This document shows, piece by piece, positions 9,863-17,936 of a stretch of DNA of 64,000 nt. Below the pieces are notes generated by a model. That model worked only from the letters and a program-made list of their open reading frames with translations. It had not been told where the DNA came from and searched no databases. This DNA is from Spirochaetales bacterium (GTDB lineage: Bacteria > Spirochaetota > Spirochaetia > CADAEX01), in the NCBI GenBank assembly GCA_024233785.1, contig JACKPD010000006.1:1-64000 (forward strand). The letters are read 5' to 3'. Positions within the stretch are counted from its first letter, which is position 1, and each line of letters begins with the position of its first letter. A program made the translations under genes and the position numbers.

Positions 9863-9882
9863 AATTTAAGTATACTTAAATT
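9863..9882. promoter_or_regulatory. Perfect 20-bp palindrome upstream of the XRE gene, candidate operator
   Basis: The arms AATTTAAG and CTTAAATT flank a TATA centre. On the minus strand it overlaps or directly follows a TATAAA -10-like element and ends just before the ribosome binding site of the XRE gene, the usual place for an autorepressor site. A related palindrome with the same TTAAG/CTTAA core lies before the TAXI gene. Confidence 0.45.
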
Positions 9883-9929
9883 TTATATTAACATTACTTT
9901 TTAATAAACATAATAACTAATTTAAATTT

Positions 9930-9956
9930 AAAAAAGGGCTGAAACAGCCCTTTTTT
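9930..9956 (-). terminator. Rho-independent terminator after the alcohol dehydrogenase gene
   Basis: Twelve-base perfect stem (AAAAAAGGGCTG with CAGCCCTTTTTT) and a 3-base AAA loop. It lies 25 bases beyond the stop of the alcohol dehydrogenase gene, with a run of T on the transcribed strand. The symmetry lets it act in both directions. It separates the phosphonatase-like operon from the XRE gene. Confidence 0.85.
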
Positions 9957-9980
9957 TAAATTTCCTATTGATTTGCATTC

Positions 9981-11087
9981 TTAAGTCCTAACCCCGACGC
10001 GGATATGTTTCCCGGTCTCAGATTCAGCAAGCGCCTCATTGATCTGGTCAAGATTGAAGACCTTGCTGACTATCTTATTGAAAGGATATTTGTCCCTGTG
10101 TTTTTCAAGGAATTTAAGCGCTGTACCGAGATGCTCAGGCTTGTAATTATGTATACCCTTTATTGTAATATACTTCCTTATTACCTGATTTGCATCAATG
10201 CCCTCCAGTGTGCTTCCGGGATTTACAAGGCCGCCGAGAAGATAACGTCCTCCAATTCTAAGAGCCTTTATGGCAAGCCCTACAACCTGTTTGGCTCCGC
10301 AGACTTCAATAACGACATCAATGCCAAAACCCCCGCTCATTTCCTTTAATTCCTTTACAATATCATCTTCACTGATTTTTAAAGTGTTATATGTTTTGGA
10401 AGCTCCAAACTGTCTGGCCATTTCAAGTCGCTCATCAATTATGTCTGTGACAATAACAGCTTTAGCCCCGGCCTCTACCGCAAGGGCGCACGCGTTTATG
10501 CCCAGCAAGCCCGCCCCCTGGATCATAACGATATCACCCTTTTCAATACCGATTGTTTCAACAGCGTTTACAACTGTCGACAGCGCGCAGTTAGCCGGCG
10601 CGGCAATTTCATCACTCAGTGTTTCAGGAACCTTGTAGACTGTCGTTCCCGGCATTATATAAATATATTCGCTGTACCCCCCGACAAGACCTGAGTTAAG
10701 CTCCTTATCTTCAATGCTTGCATGTCCGTATTTTTTAAGATGTATGCATTTCTGGGGCAGACCTTTTTTACAATAGAAACACTCCCCGCAGGAAGCCATG
10801 ATTGTCCAGGATATCCTGTCTCCGATTGCAAGTTTATTGCCGAAACCGTCGAATTCAAGATTCGCGTCAAGCTGTACAATCTCCCCTACTATTTCATGCC
10901 CGAGAATCAAAGGAGTTGGTTCAACTCTCCTGCCTGTCGTAGTATGAAGATCAGAGCCGCATATTGTGTTAAATTTAACCCTGCAGACTGCAGCCCCTTT
11001 TTCCAATTTTTCCGGAAGATTAAAATCCCTTATCTCGACAGGGCTTCCGACCTTATAAAAAACTGCTGCTCTGGATTTTTTGTTCAT
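9981..11087 (-). CDS. Zinc-dependent alcohol dehydrogenase, phosphonate-catabolism-associated type
   Basis: Medium-chain dehydrogenase, NAD(P)-linked, cytosolic. Catalytic zinc ligands are in TICGSDLHT and GHEIVGE. The structural zinc cysteines lie in CGECFYCKKGLPQKC. The Rossmann motif is GAGLLGINA with VTDIIDER after it. The combination CGSDLHTTTGRR, GLPQKC followed by KYGH, and IAAPANCALST recalls the family annotated as phosphonate catabolism associated alcohol dehydrogenase (TIGR03366), from memory. I chose the ATG at 11087 because AAAGGAG precedes it; a longer frame would run into the TRAP gene. It starts 1 base after the TRAP stop. It likely interconverts an alcohol and an aldehyde feeding the hydrolase at 14382-15125. 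Confidence 0.85.
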   Translation of the reverse strand: MNKKSRAAVFYKVGSPVEIRDFNLPEKLEKGAAVCRVKFNTICGSDLHTTTGRRVEPTPLILGHEIVGEIVQLDANLEFDGFGNKLAIGDRISWTIMASCGECFYCKKGLPQKCIHLKKYGHASIEDKELNSGLVGGYSEYIYIMPGTTVYKVPETLSDEIAAPANCALSTVVNAVETIGIEKGDIVMIQGAGLLGINACALAVEAGAKAVIVTDIIDERLEMARQFGASKTYNTLKISEDDIVKELKEMSGGFGIDVVIEVCGAKQVVGLAIKALRIGGRYLLGGLVNPGSTLEGIDANQVIRKYITIKGIHNYKPEHLGTALKFLEKHRDKYPFNKIVSKVFNLDQINEALAESETGKHIRVGVRT

Positions 11088-11088
11088 C

Positions 11089-13125
11089 TTAAACTGCTCC
11101 TTTATTTTTTTTGTTCTCAAAATATTTTTCCAATAGCTGCATCAGAAAAACCCCGAGTAAAATCATAATACCAATAATATCTGTCAAAAGTCTTGTATGT
11201 ATCAACAGCAATGCGCCTGTTCCTACGATAATTCTTTCCAGTATACTGAGTTTTCTTAACATATACCCTGCTGTTGCAGTTCCGAAGAGCCAGGCGCCTA
11301 TAGCTGCCATGATAAACACCCTTAAAACCTCAATTGAAAACGGCTGCTGGCCGAGCAGAAGAACAGGATTAAAAACAAAGAAATACGGAACAATATATGC
11401 AACAGCCGCAAGCCTTACAGCATGTCCGGCTGTAGGCCAGAATTTTCCTCCTGATATAGCAGATGCCGTAAAAGCGGTAATCGCGACAGGCGGCGTCAGG
11501 TCAGACATAATCCCGAAGTGAAAACAGAAAAGATGTGCCGCAAGCGGGTGAACCCCGGCCTGTATCATTACAGGAACTGTCAGAATAGTCATTAAGATAT
11601 AGTTTGCTATGGTTGGAACGCCCATTCCAAGAATAAGGCACATAACCTGTGTAATTAAAAGCGTAAGCAGCAGATTGTTTTTTGATATGGATGATATGAA
11701 AGCTGCAAGCGCAGGGGCAAGACCTGTGAGTGTTGCCGTTCCGAGGACAATGCCCGCAAGGGCGGCCGGGATGGCGATAAACATCATGGTCTGTCCCGCA
11801 TCGGTAAAAATCTCATATAACTTTTTCAATCCTATTCTGGTTTCCTTTCTTAGCCAGCTTAAGCCGATTGTAAGCCAGAAACTTATAAAACAGGCAGACA
11901 TGGGTGTTCTTCCGATTACAAGCATCCACACGAGTGCAATAACCGGAATAAAAACATAACTGTGAGTAAGAGCATACATTTTCCACGGCTTTATTTCGTC
12001 CTTTGGAACGCCTTTTGCATGAATCTTTACCGATTCAAAATGGACCATTGAAAAAACCCCGAGATAATAGAGCATGGCGGGAAGAATTGCCGCAAGAGCT
12101 ACCTTTATATAACTGATACCAAGGAATTCCGCCATTATAAACGCCGCAGCGCCCATTACAGGAGGTGTTATCTGTCCTCCCATTGATGCGGCTGCTTCAA
12201 CGGCACCGGCCAGTTCAGGTGAAAGCCCTGTTCTTTTCATCAATGGAATTGTTACAATACCTGTTGTCGCAACATTTGATGATGATGACCCGCTTATCAT
12301 TGCGAACATACTGCTTGCAACAACTGCCATTTTTGCAGGCCCCCCTACAAGGTGGCCGAAAATACCCTTTGCGATTGTAAGAAGGATGTCAGATACGCCT
12401 GATTTATGCAGCGCGGCACCCAGAAGTAGAAACATGGCTACATAACTTGCCGAGACACCGAGCGGAGAGGCCCAGACTCCCGAATCATTCAAAATCATGA
12501 ACCTCACAATCATTTTCAGGCTGAACCCGGGGTGCTTGAATATTCCTCCGAAAAGATATCCGAACCTGCAGTAAAAAAGCATTACAACGCCAAGGGCTAC
12601 AAGAACATTCCCCACAGCCCTGCGGGTAGCTTCAATTATCAGCATGAAAATAATTGCCCCGACAATAATATCAATCGTGTATACAATTCCGGCCCGCGAT
12701 AAAATGTCGTCGGCATTGATTGCGATATATGAACATGTCAGTACAGCAAGAAGAGAAAGTAAATAATCATAAAAGGGTATCTTACGCTGAATATTTCCTT
12801 TGCTGTTTCTGTTTGAAGCGTAACGCATAAAGCAGATTATCATTGCCAGGCCTAGGTGGATGCTTCTCTGCCTTAGTCCGGTAAATAATCCGAAACCGCC
12901 TGTATAAAGCTGAAACACGGCAAGAACCGATGCAATAAAGGCTACAACCTTCAGAGAGAAAGGATTTAATACCCTTTTCCCCGTCATGGATATTTCAAGC
13001 TCTTCCGCTCTTTTTGCTATAAAGGCTTTTTCAATCTCTAGATTTTTTTCGTCTTCTAAATCATTTTGCGACCCGCTTTGCTGTTTCAAGTCGTTTTCAA
13101 TGATTTCTACATCATTTTTTTCCAT
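11089..13125 (-). CDS. TRAP transporter fused permease (DctQ-DctM, 4TM/12TM)
   Basis: Inner-membrane subunit of a TAXI-type TRAP importer, driven by an ion gradient. After an acidic cytoplasmic N terminus (about residues 1-45) come four spans equivalent to DctQ, then the DctM part with motifs ISGSSSSNVATTGIVTIPLM and GMGVPTIANYILM, and a late pair of extra spans. The fused layout is typical of partners of TAXI receptors. The start at 13125 has GGAG 12 bases upstream; another ATG lies 6 codons earlier. The receptor gene is directly upstream across a hairpin. Confidence 0.93.
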   Translation of the reverse strand: MEKNDVEIIENDLKQQSGSQNDLEDEKNLEIEKAFIAKRAEELEISMTGKRVLNPFSLKVVAFIASVLAVFQLYTGGFGLFTGLRQRSIHLGLAMIICFMRYASNRNSKGNIQRKIPFYDYLLSLLAVLTCSYIAINADDILSRAGIVYTIDIIVGAIIFMLIIEATRRAVGNVLVALGVVMLFYCRFGYLFGGIFKHPGFSLKMIVRFMILNDSGVWASPLGVSASYVAMFLLLGAALHKSGVSDILLTIAKGIFGHLVGGPAKMAVVASSMFAMISGSSSSNVATTGIVTIPLMKRTGLSPELAGAVEAAASMGGQITPPVMGAAAFIMAEFLGISYIKVALAAILPAMLYYLGVFSMVHFESVKIHAKGVPKDEIKPWKMYALTHSYVFIPVIALVWMLVIGRTPMSACFISFWLTIGLSWLRKETRIGLKKLYEIFTDAGQTMMFIAIPAALAGIVLGTATLTGLAPALAAFISSISKNNLLLTLLITQVMCLILGMGVPTIANYILMTILTVPVMIQAGVHPLAAHLFCFHFGIMSDLTPPVAITAFTASAISGGKFWPTAGHAVRLAAVAYIVPYFFVFNPVLLLGQQPFSIEVLRVFIMAAIGAWLFGTATAGYMLRKLSILERIIVGTGALLLIHTRLLTDIIGIMILLGVFLMQLLEKYFENKKNKGAV

Positions 13126-13232
13126 AATTTTAAAATACTCCATTATTTATGTACAGTTCCATGATTTATTCCAGATTATTCATCAGCCGTATTCCCGAAT
13201 TTTCTTATCTGCATCAAATAGATATTAAATTG

Positions 13233-13262
13233 AAAGGTACAGGCTGTTATGCCTGTACCTTT
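13233..13262 (-). other. Perfect hairpin between TAXI receptor and TRAP permease genes
   Basis: Twelve-base perfect arms (AAAGGTACAGGC and GCCTGTACCTTT) around a 6-base loop, 18 bases after the receptor stop. Only three T follow on the minus strand, so it is more likely a partial terminator or an mRNA-stabilising structure that lets receptor exceed permease. Confidence 0.6.
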
Positions 13263-13280
13263 TGCTGAAAACATCTTGAA

Positions 13281-14276
13281 TTATTTTATTAAGCCTTTTT
13301 CCCTGTAGAACTTTTCAGCTCCTGGATGTAATGGTATAGGTCCCTGCGCGATAAGAGCAGTTTCAAGTTTAACCTGTCTTGCGGATGCGTGTATTGCCTG
13401 TATTTCGGCTACCCTTTTGTAAATTGCAGTCAGATATTGATAAACAAACTCAGCCGGGACTGAAGCATCGCAGAGCGCAGCGCCGTAGTCGCCAACTGTT
13501 TCAACAGGTTCTGTCTGGCCGTTATATGTGTTGGCGGGGATTGTTATCGGAACCGGCCAAACCTGTTTCTTAATCAAAGCTTCCCTTTCCTTTCCTTCAA
13601 TAGGAAGAAGCCGGCAGGGATTCTGTGTTGTCGCCGACATGATCGAACTTGAGGGAACTGAAGTCTGATATCCGATCAGTTCAAGCTGCCTGTCCTTGAA
13701 AGCCATTTCCCTTTCTGTATGCTGCATTGGTTTCCACTGCATGTCCTTAGGTGTAAGACCATAAATATCAAGAATTTCAATATATGCTATTTCATTTCCG
13801 GAACCGGCGCTTCCCGGGCTTATGCTCCTCCCTTTCATATCATAGAATGTGTTAATTCCGCTGTCCTTGTGAACAAGGGGCTGAAGTACTCCCGGCCAGA
13901 GAGAATACATGTATCTCAGGTTTTTATTTGCCCCTTCCTTCTCAAACAGTTTTTTCCCGTTATATGAAGCATGGGCTACATTAGATTCAGCCCATCCGAA
14001 TGTAAATTCACCGGTTTTAAGCAGCCTGAGGTTTTCAAGTCCTCCGCCTGATGCCTGAACAATCAGTTTGTATTTTGTTTCTTCCCCGACTATGGTTCCA
14101 ATTTTGACAGCAACTGGATACCAGCTTCCGCCTACACCGGAGGTTCCGAAAACAAACTGTGTCGCGGTACTTTCTTTTACTTCACCGCCGGCTCCTGATT
14201 CCGCTTTACCCCCTGCAAACAAAAATGCAGCAGAAAGCATAAGGACAAGAATAACTAAAACAGTTTTTTTAAACAT
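13281..14276 (-). CDS. TAXI-family TRAP solute receptor
   Basis: Periplasmic binding protein of the TRAP importer. The signal peptide ends FLFAGGKAE, with no lipobox cysteine, like the peptide receptor at 7145. TAXI hallmarks are FGTSGVGGSWYPVAVKIG near the N terminus of the mature protein, LRLLKTGEFTFGWAESNVA, and MKGRSISPGSAGSGNE. It ends with the alpha-helical tail HPGAEKFYREKGLIK. Length (331) is normal. AAAGGAG lies before the ATG. Ligands of TAXI receptors are poorly known (glutamate-like in a few cases); here the neighbours point to a phosphonate, which is inference. Confidence 0.92.
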   Translation of the reverse strand: MFKKTVLVILVLMLSAAFLFAGGKAESGAGGEVKESTATQFVFGTSGVGGSWYPVAVKIGTIVGEETKYKLIVQASGGGLENLRLLKTGEFTFGWAESNVAHASYNGKKLFEKEGANKNLRYMYSLWPGVLQPLVHKDSGINTFYDMKGRSISPGSAGSGNEIAYIEILDIYGLTPKDMQWKPMQHTEREMAFKDRQLELIGYQTSVPSSSIMSATTQNPCRLLPIEGKEREALIKKQVWPVPITIPANTYNGQTEPVETVGDYGAALCDASVPAEFVYQYLTAIYKRVAEIQAIHASARQVKLETALIAQGPIPLHPGAEKFYREKGLIK

Positions 14277-14310
14277 CTCGTTCTCCTTTAAAAAAATATT
14301 TTTATCTTAA

Positions 14311-14326
14311 TTAAACTTAAGTTTAA
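14311..14326. promoter_or_regulatory. 16-bp palindrome before the TAXI gene, candidate operator
   Basis: Perfect palindrome TTAAACTTAAGTTTAA about 35 bases upstream of the TAXI start. It shares the CTTAA/TTAAG core with the palindrome at 9863-9882. The surrounding DNA is very AT-rich, so chance occurrence is possible. Confidence 0.35.
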
Positions 14327-14342
14327 TTTTTAATCATTTATT

Positions 14343-14375
14343 TATTCCAGTGACGGGAGTCCCATAACCGGAATA
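14343..14375 (-). other. Interrupted hairpin between HAD and TAXI genes
   Basis: Outer arms TATTCC/GGAATA, inner GT/AC and GGGA/TCCC, with small mismatches, 7 bases after the hydrolase stop. No T run follows on the minus strand, so it is probably a processing or attenuating structure, not a full terminator. Confidence 0.4.
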
Positions 14376-14381
14376 GAAAAA

Positions 14382-15125
14382 TCAGACTATATAGCCGCCT
14401 TCGATAAGAGCGGGAAGGTCTTTTACGCTTTCGATTACATGAGTATGCCAGTACTTTCCCCATGCGGTAACAGGTCTTGGACCGCTTAATACACCGATTA
14501 CAGCCCTGCAGCCGGCATTATAACCCTCAAGCATGTCAGCGGGAGTATCGCCGATTTTAAGTACTTCACGAACGTTCTGAATATTAAAGTGGTTCATAGC
14601 GTGAAAAATCATGAATGGCGCCGGCCTGCCCTTTCCTTCCGATACCATATCAAGGTCAACAGAAAGGTCTACCAGTCCGTCCCTTACCCAGCCGGTTGCA
14701 TCCATTATTGCCGAGGTAACATCGTTGTGAAAACCTGTATCTGTTGCAACCTTAATGCCGTTTTTATGGCACCATTTGAAAACATCAGACGCCCCTTCAA
14801 CCTCACGGCATTCTTTTTTATAGTGGGCAATCATTATCTCGACATATCTGTCATAAATTGCCTTAGCCTCTTCATAAGTCGCAGGATCAAGACTTTTCTC
14901 AAAATCCCTGAAATCGATATTATTTCCCCGTGATCTTGAAATAAGAAACTGGTAAAGATGTATCTTGTTTGTTCCCATGTGAAGCAGTATTTCATCAGGA
15001 GTTACATTGAGTTTATATTCCTGTGCCGCTTTATAGAGACAGTCCCTGACTCCCGTATCGTCATAAACAGTTGTCCCGGAAAGATCAAACATGATCATTT
15101 TAATTTCGCTTGTAATTAGTGCCAT
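14382..15125 (-). CDS. Phosphonatase-like HAD hydrolase (PhnX-related)
   Basis: Cytosolic HAD enzyme. The nucleophile motif is FDLSGTTVYD (D14), with S16 at the position held by A in PhnX and D in ordinary HAD phosphatases. K54 in MGTNKIHLYQF aligns with the Schiff-base lysine of phosphonoacetaldehyde hydrolase (MGLLKIDHV in Bacillus, from memory), with the same spacing from the nucleophile to within one residue. Motif III/IV is KIGDTPADMLEGYNAGCRAVIG, the form seen in PhnX and the phosphonatase-like family TIGR03351. It is the first gene of the TAXI/TRAP/dehydrogenase operon, with GGAGG before the ATG. A C-P bond-cleaving role is likely but not proven. Confidence 0.82.
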   Translation of the reverse strand: MALITSEIKMIMFDLSGTTVYDDTGVRDCLYKAAQEYKLNVTPDEILLHMGTNKIHLYQFLISRSRGNNIDFRDFEKSLDPATYEEAKAIYDRYVEIMIAHYKKECREVEGASDVFKWCHKNGIKVATDTGFHNDVTSAIMDATGWVRDGLVDLSVDLDMVSEGKGRPAPFMIFHAMNHFNIQNVREVLKIGDTPADMLEGYNAGCRAVIGVLSGPRPVTAWGKYWHTHVIESVKDLPALIEGGYIV

Positions 15126-15154
15126 TTAAAAACCTCCAGATAATTATATCTATA

Positions 15155-15184
15155 TTTATACACGATATTATTGACAAGTCAATA
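15155..15184 (-). promoter_or_regulatory. Promoter with overlapping palindrome for the phosphonatase-like operon
   Basis: On the minus strand: -35 TTGACT (15177-15182), 16-base spacer, -10 TATAAA (15155-15160), ending 29 bases before the ATG. A perfect 16-bp palindrome, TATTGAC-AA-GTCAATA (15169-15184), covers the -35 box, an arrangement suited to repression. Confidence 0.5.
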
Positions 15185-15266
15185 TTTATATTAAATAAAC
15201 TTAAATATTATGTTTAAATTATTGCATTTTGATGTAAATTTTTATATTTCACATAGATGCCTTTCC

Positions 15267-16460
15267 TTATTTTGCCCCTTTAGATATAAGCATCCGGACC
15301 ATATCAGCAGAAGCGTTTGATTTCTTGGCGATATCAAGTACACTCTCTCCAGTTCCGGTGCGGCTGTTTACCTCAACTCCTTTGGCGATAAGATACTCCG
15401 CAATAGACGGATTATCAGCATGATAGGGGGTATAATTGGAGTTCTGTATATTAACATCAAGCCCCTGGGCAGCATAGTGAAGCGCATTAAACCCGGCGCT
15501 GTCAGCTGCCGCAGTATCAGCTCCTTTTTCCACAAGAAATTTTACAATATCGGGATATCCGTATTTTGATGCGATATGAAGGGCCGTTCTGCCGCTTTTA
15601 TCCTCCGCGTTTATATCAGCTCCGGCAAAATATAGAAGCCTTGCAATTTCCACGGAAGCCCTGAATACAGGAGTATCAACTCCCCCGCCGGCTGATGCGG
15701 TTCTCATCAGGTAGATGCTGCCTTCACAGCCTGAATGCAGAGGCCTGATGCCGTTTTTATCCGTGAGGTTTACATCAAGGCCCGAGAGAATAAGAGCCTG
15801 GGCAATATCCTCAGCGCCGAACCGCGATGAGAGGTGAAGAAGGGACTGCCCGTTTCCGTCTATCTGGTAAATATCAAGCCCTTTTTTCTGAAAAAAAGAA
15901 AACAGCTCCAGAGAATATCTTTTTACAATTGTGAGGTAAAGCAGCCTGCCGGATTTTACAGATGCCCCTTTTTTAATAAAATATCTTACTGTCTCTTCAT
16001 TGACATCAAAAGCTTTTTCAAATAATAGCATATCCCCGGAACTTAACGCATCAGGATCAGCACCTGCGTCAAGGAGCAGTTTTGCGGATTCTACAGAGCG
16101 TGTCTCAAGCGCGATTTCAAGCGGCAGCTTGCCCTTTATCCTGTAGTCGGAGGAGAGCCCTCTTTTGTTCGGGTCGGCGCCGTATTCAAGCAGGAGTTTA
16201 ATAAAGCTGTGCCCGCTGGTATTATCCCAGGCAGCTGTACCCAGCGGCGTGTCGCCCGAGATCCCGGTATCTGCGACATTGGCAAGAGAGGGGTTTTCCG
16301 CAAGCAGGGCTTTTACTTCTTCATACTGATTTTTTCTTATAAGAACATGAATTGAGGGTTTTTCATTTTTGTCAAGCATGACAGGCAGCATATAAATGCA
16401 GGAATCAAGCAGAAGAAGCAGCCCTGCCGCAATTAGTAATTTAAATGCTGATTTAACCAT
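15267..16460 (-). CDS. Ankyrin-repeat lipoprotein
   Basis: Predicted membrane-anchored protein made almost wholly of ankyrin repeats. From ATG at 16460 (AAAGGAG 8 bases upstream) the product has a short hydrophobic signal ending LLLLDSC, a plausible lipobox. About eight to nine ankyrin units follow, with recognisable cores such as GDTPLGTAAWD, LLLEYGADPNKRG, GRTALHIASKYGYPDIVKFL and GFNALHYAAQG. No catalytic domain is visible. Ankyrin arrays bind proteins; the partner is unknown. It follows fabF on the same strand but a terminator-like hairpin stands between them, so it is probably separately expressed. Confidence 0.85.
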   Translation of the reverse strand: MVKSAFKLLIAAGLLLLLDSCIYMLPVMLDKNEKPSIHVLIRKNQYEEVKALLAENPSLANVADTGISGDTPLGTAAWDNTSGHSFIKLLLEYGADPNKRGLSSDYRIKGKLPLEIALETRSVESAKLLLDAGADPDALSSGDMLLFEKAFDVNEETVRYFIKKGASVKSGRLLYLTIVKRYSLELFSFFQKKGLDIYQIDGNGQSLLHLSSRFGAEDIAQALILSGLDVNLTDKNGIRPLHSGCEGSIYLMRTASAGGGVDTPVFRASVEIARLLYFAGADINAEDKSGRTALHIASKYGYPDIVKFLVEKGADTAAADSAGFNALHYAAQGLDVNIQNSNYTPYHADNPSIAEYLIAKGVEVNSRTGTGESVLDIAKKSNASADMVRMLISKGAK

Positions 16461-16530
16461 ACAGCACTCTCCTTTGCATATTATTTTACAATGATTAAGA
16501 TAATAATGCACGGAATATAATGGGCGGGAA

Positions 16531-16560
16531 TTAAAACCGGGGCCTTAACCCCGGTTTTAA
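16531..16560 (-). terminator. Strong hairpin terminator after fabF
   Basis: Perfect 12-base arms (TTAAAACCGGGG and CCCCGGTTTTAA) with a CCTTAA loop, 8 bases past the fabF stop. On the minus strand the stem ends in TTTTAA; the U run is short but the stem is very stable. Confidence 0.75.
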
Positions 16561-16568
16561 AGTTATAG

Positions 16569-17813
16569 TTATCTTAGTTTACCAAGAGCAATTGTTGAAT
16601 TGTGTCCGCCGAATCCGAAAGAGTTTGACAGTACTGTTTTTACGTCCTTTTTAACTACTTCCATGTTGAGCGATTTCAGTTTTATTTCAGGGTCCTGGTT
16701 GAATATATTGATGTTCGGAGGTATTTTACCGTCCCTGATCGCAAGGGCGCAGATTATCCCTTCAACAGCAGCGGCAGCGCCGAGAACATGGCCGTGCATT
16801 GATTTTGTACTGCCTACACAGATATTTTTATCATCATTGTTCAGCAGCTTTAAAATTGCTTTTGACTCGGCTATATCGCCTACCGGTGTTGATGTCCCAT
16901 GGGTATTGATGTAGTCAATATCCTGCGGATTTATTCCTCCCATATTCAATGCCATTTTCATGGAAGCATAAGCCCCGTTTCCTTCAGGGTCCGGTGCGAC
17001 AAAATCATACGCGTCACCTGTCATTCCGGAGGAAAGGAGCTCGCAGATAATGTTTGCCCCTCTTTTTCTGGCATGCTCATACTCTTCAAGGACAAGAATG
17101 CCTGAGCCTTCACCCATTACAAATCCGTCCCTGTCCTTGTCAAACGGGCGGGAAGCGGTCTCAGGTGAATCATTTCTGACTGATACAGCCCTCATATTTG
17201 AGAACCCCCCGACTGCCAGTTCAGATATAGTCCCTTCAGCGCCGCCCGCGAACATGACATCAGCCATTCCAGTTTTTATAATCATGGAGGATACGGCAAT
17301 TGCGTGGTTTGAAGTCGCGCATGCGGTCTGGACGCTCATGTTCGGGCCCTTGATGCCGTAGAGCATGCTTATGAAGCCGGCAGCTATGTTGCCTATGGAT
17401 AGAGGGATGTAAAAAGGGCTGATTCTTCTGGCCCCTTTTGTGGCAAGGGCCACTGAATTTTCATGCTGGACAGTAAGTCCCCCTATGCCGCTGCCAATTA
17501 TAAGGCCGGTCCTGTAAGGATCTTCAATTTTTACGCCTGATGACTCGTAAGCTTCTTTCATTGCGGCGGCAGCATAATGGCAGAAGAGGTCCATTCTCTT
17601 AGCAATTTTCAGCTGCTCCTCTGTATAGTATTTTTTATAGTCAAAATCCTTAATTTCAGCTGCTATCTGGCAGGGGACGGATGATGTATCGAATTTTGTG
17701 ATTTTTCCTACCGCGCATCTGCCGGCAAGAACGCTCTTCCAGGTCTCTTCGACATTATTTCCGAGAGGATTTATCGTTCCCATTCCGGTAATTACCACTC
17801 TTCTGGTTTCCAT
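16569..17813 (-). CDS. fabF: Beta-ketoacyl-ACP synthase II
   Basis: Condensing enzyme of fatty-acid elongation, cytosolic, using malonyl-ACP. The active-site triad is visible: the nucleophile C in VQTACATSNHAIA, H in NTHGTSTPVGD and H in STKSMHGHVLGAAAAVEG. The N terminus reads RRVVITGMGTINPLGNN, classical for FabF. From the ATG at 17813 (AAGGA about 9-10 bases upstream) the product has 414 residues, the family norm; a longer frame to 17912 adds 33 residues unlike other FabF proteins. No other fatty-acid genes adjoin it, so it stands alone here. Confidence 0.95.
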   Translation of the reverse strand: METRRVVITGMGTINPLGNNVEETWKSVLAGRCAVGKITKFDTSSVPCQIAAEIKDFDYKKYYTEEQLKIAKRMDLFCHYAAAAMKEAYESSGVKIEDPYRTGLIIGSGIGGLTVQHENSVALATKGARRISPFYIPLSIGNIAAGFISMLYGIKGPNMSVQTACATSNHAIAVSSMIIKTGMADVMFAGGAEGTISELAVGGFSNMRAVSVRNDSPETASRPFDKDRDGFVMGEGSGILVLEEYEHARKRGANIICELLSSGMTGDAYDFVAPDPEGNGAYASMKMALNMGGINPQDIDYINTHGTSTPVGDIAESKAILKLLNNDDKNICVGSTKSMHGHVLGAAAAVEGIICALAIRDGKIPPNINIFNQDPEIKLKSLNMEVVKKDVKTVLSNSFGFGGHNSTIALGKLR

Positions 17814-17936
17814 AAAGTCCATCCTTAAATAAAAAGTGATTATAAAATAACACAGCTGTAAATGAAATTCTTCCGGAATTATCCGTTTTTTTTGTGCTAT
17901 TGTCTGATTCACTCTTTTATGAGATAATCTGATTAT

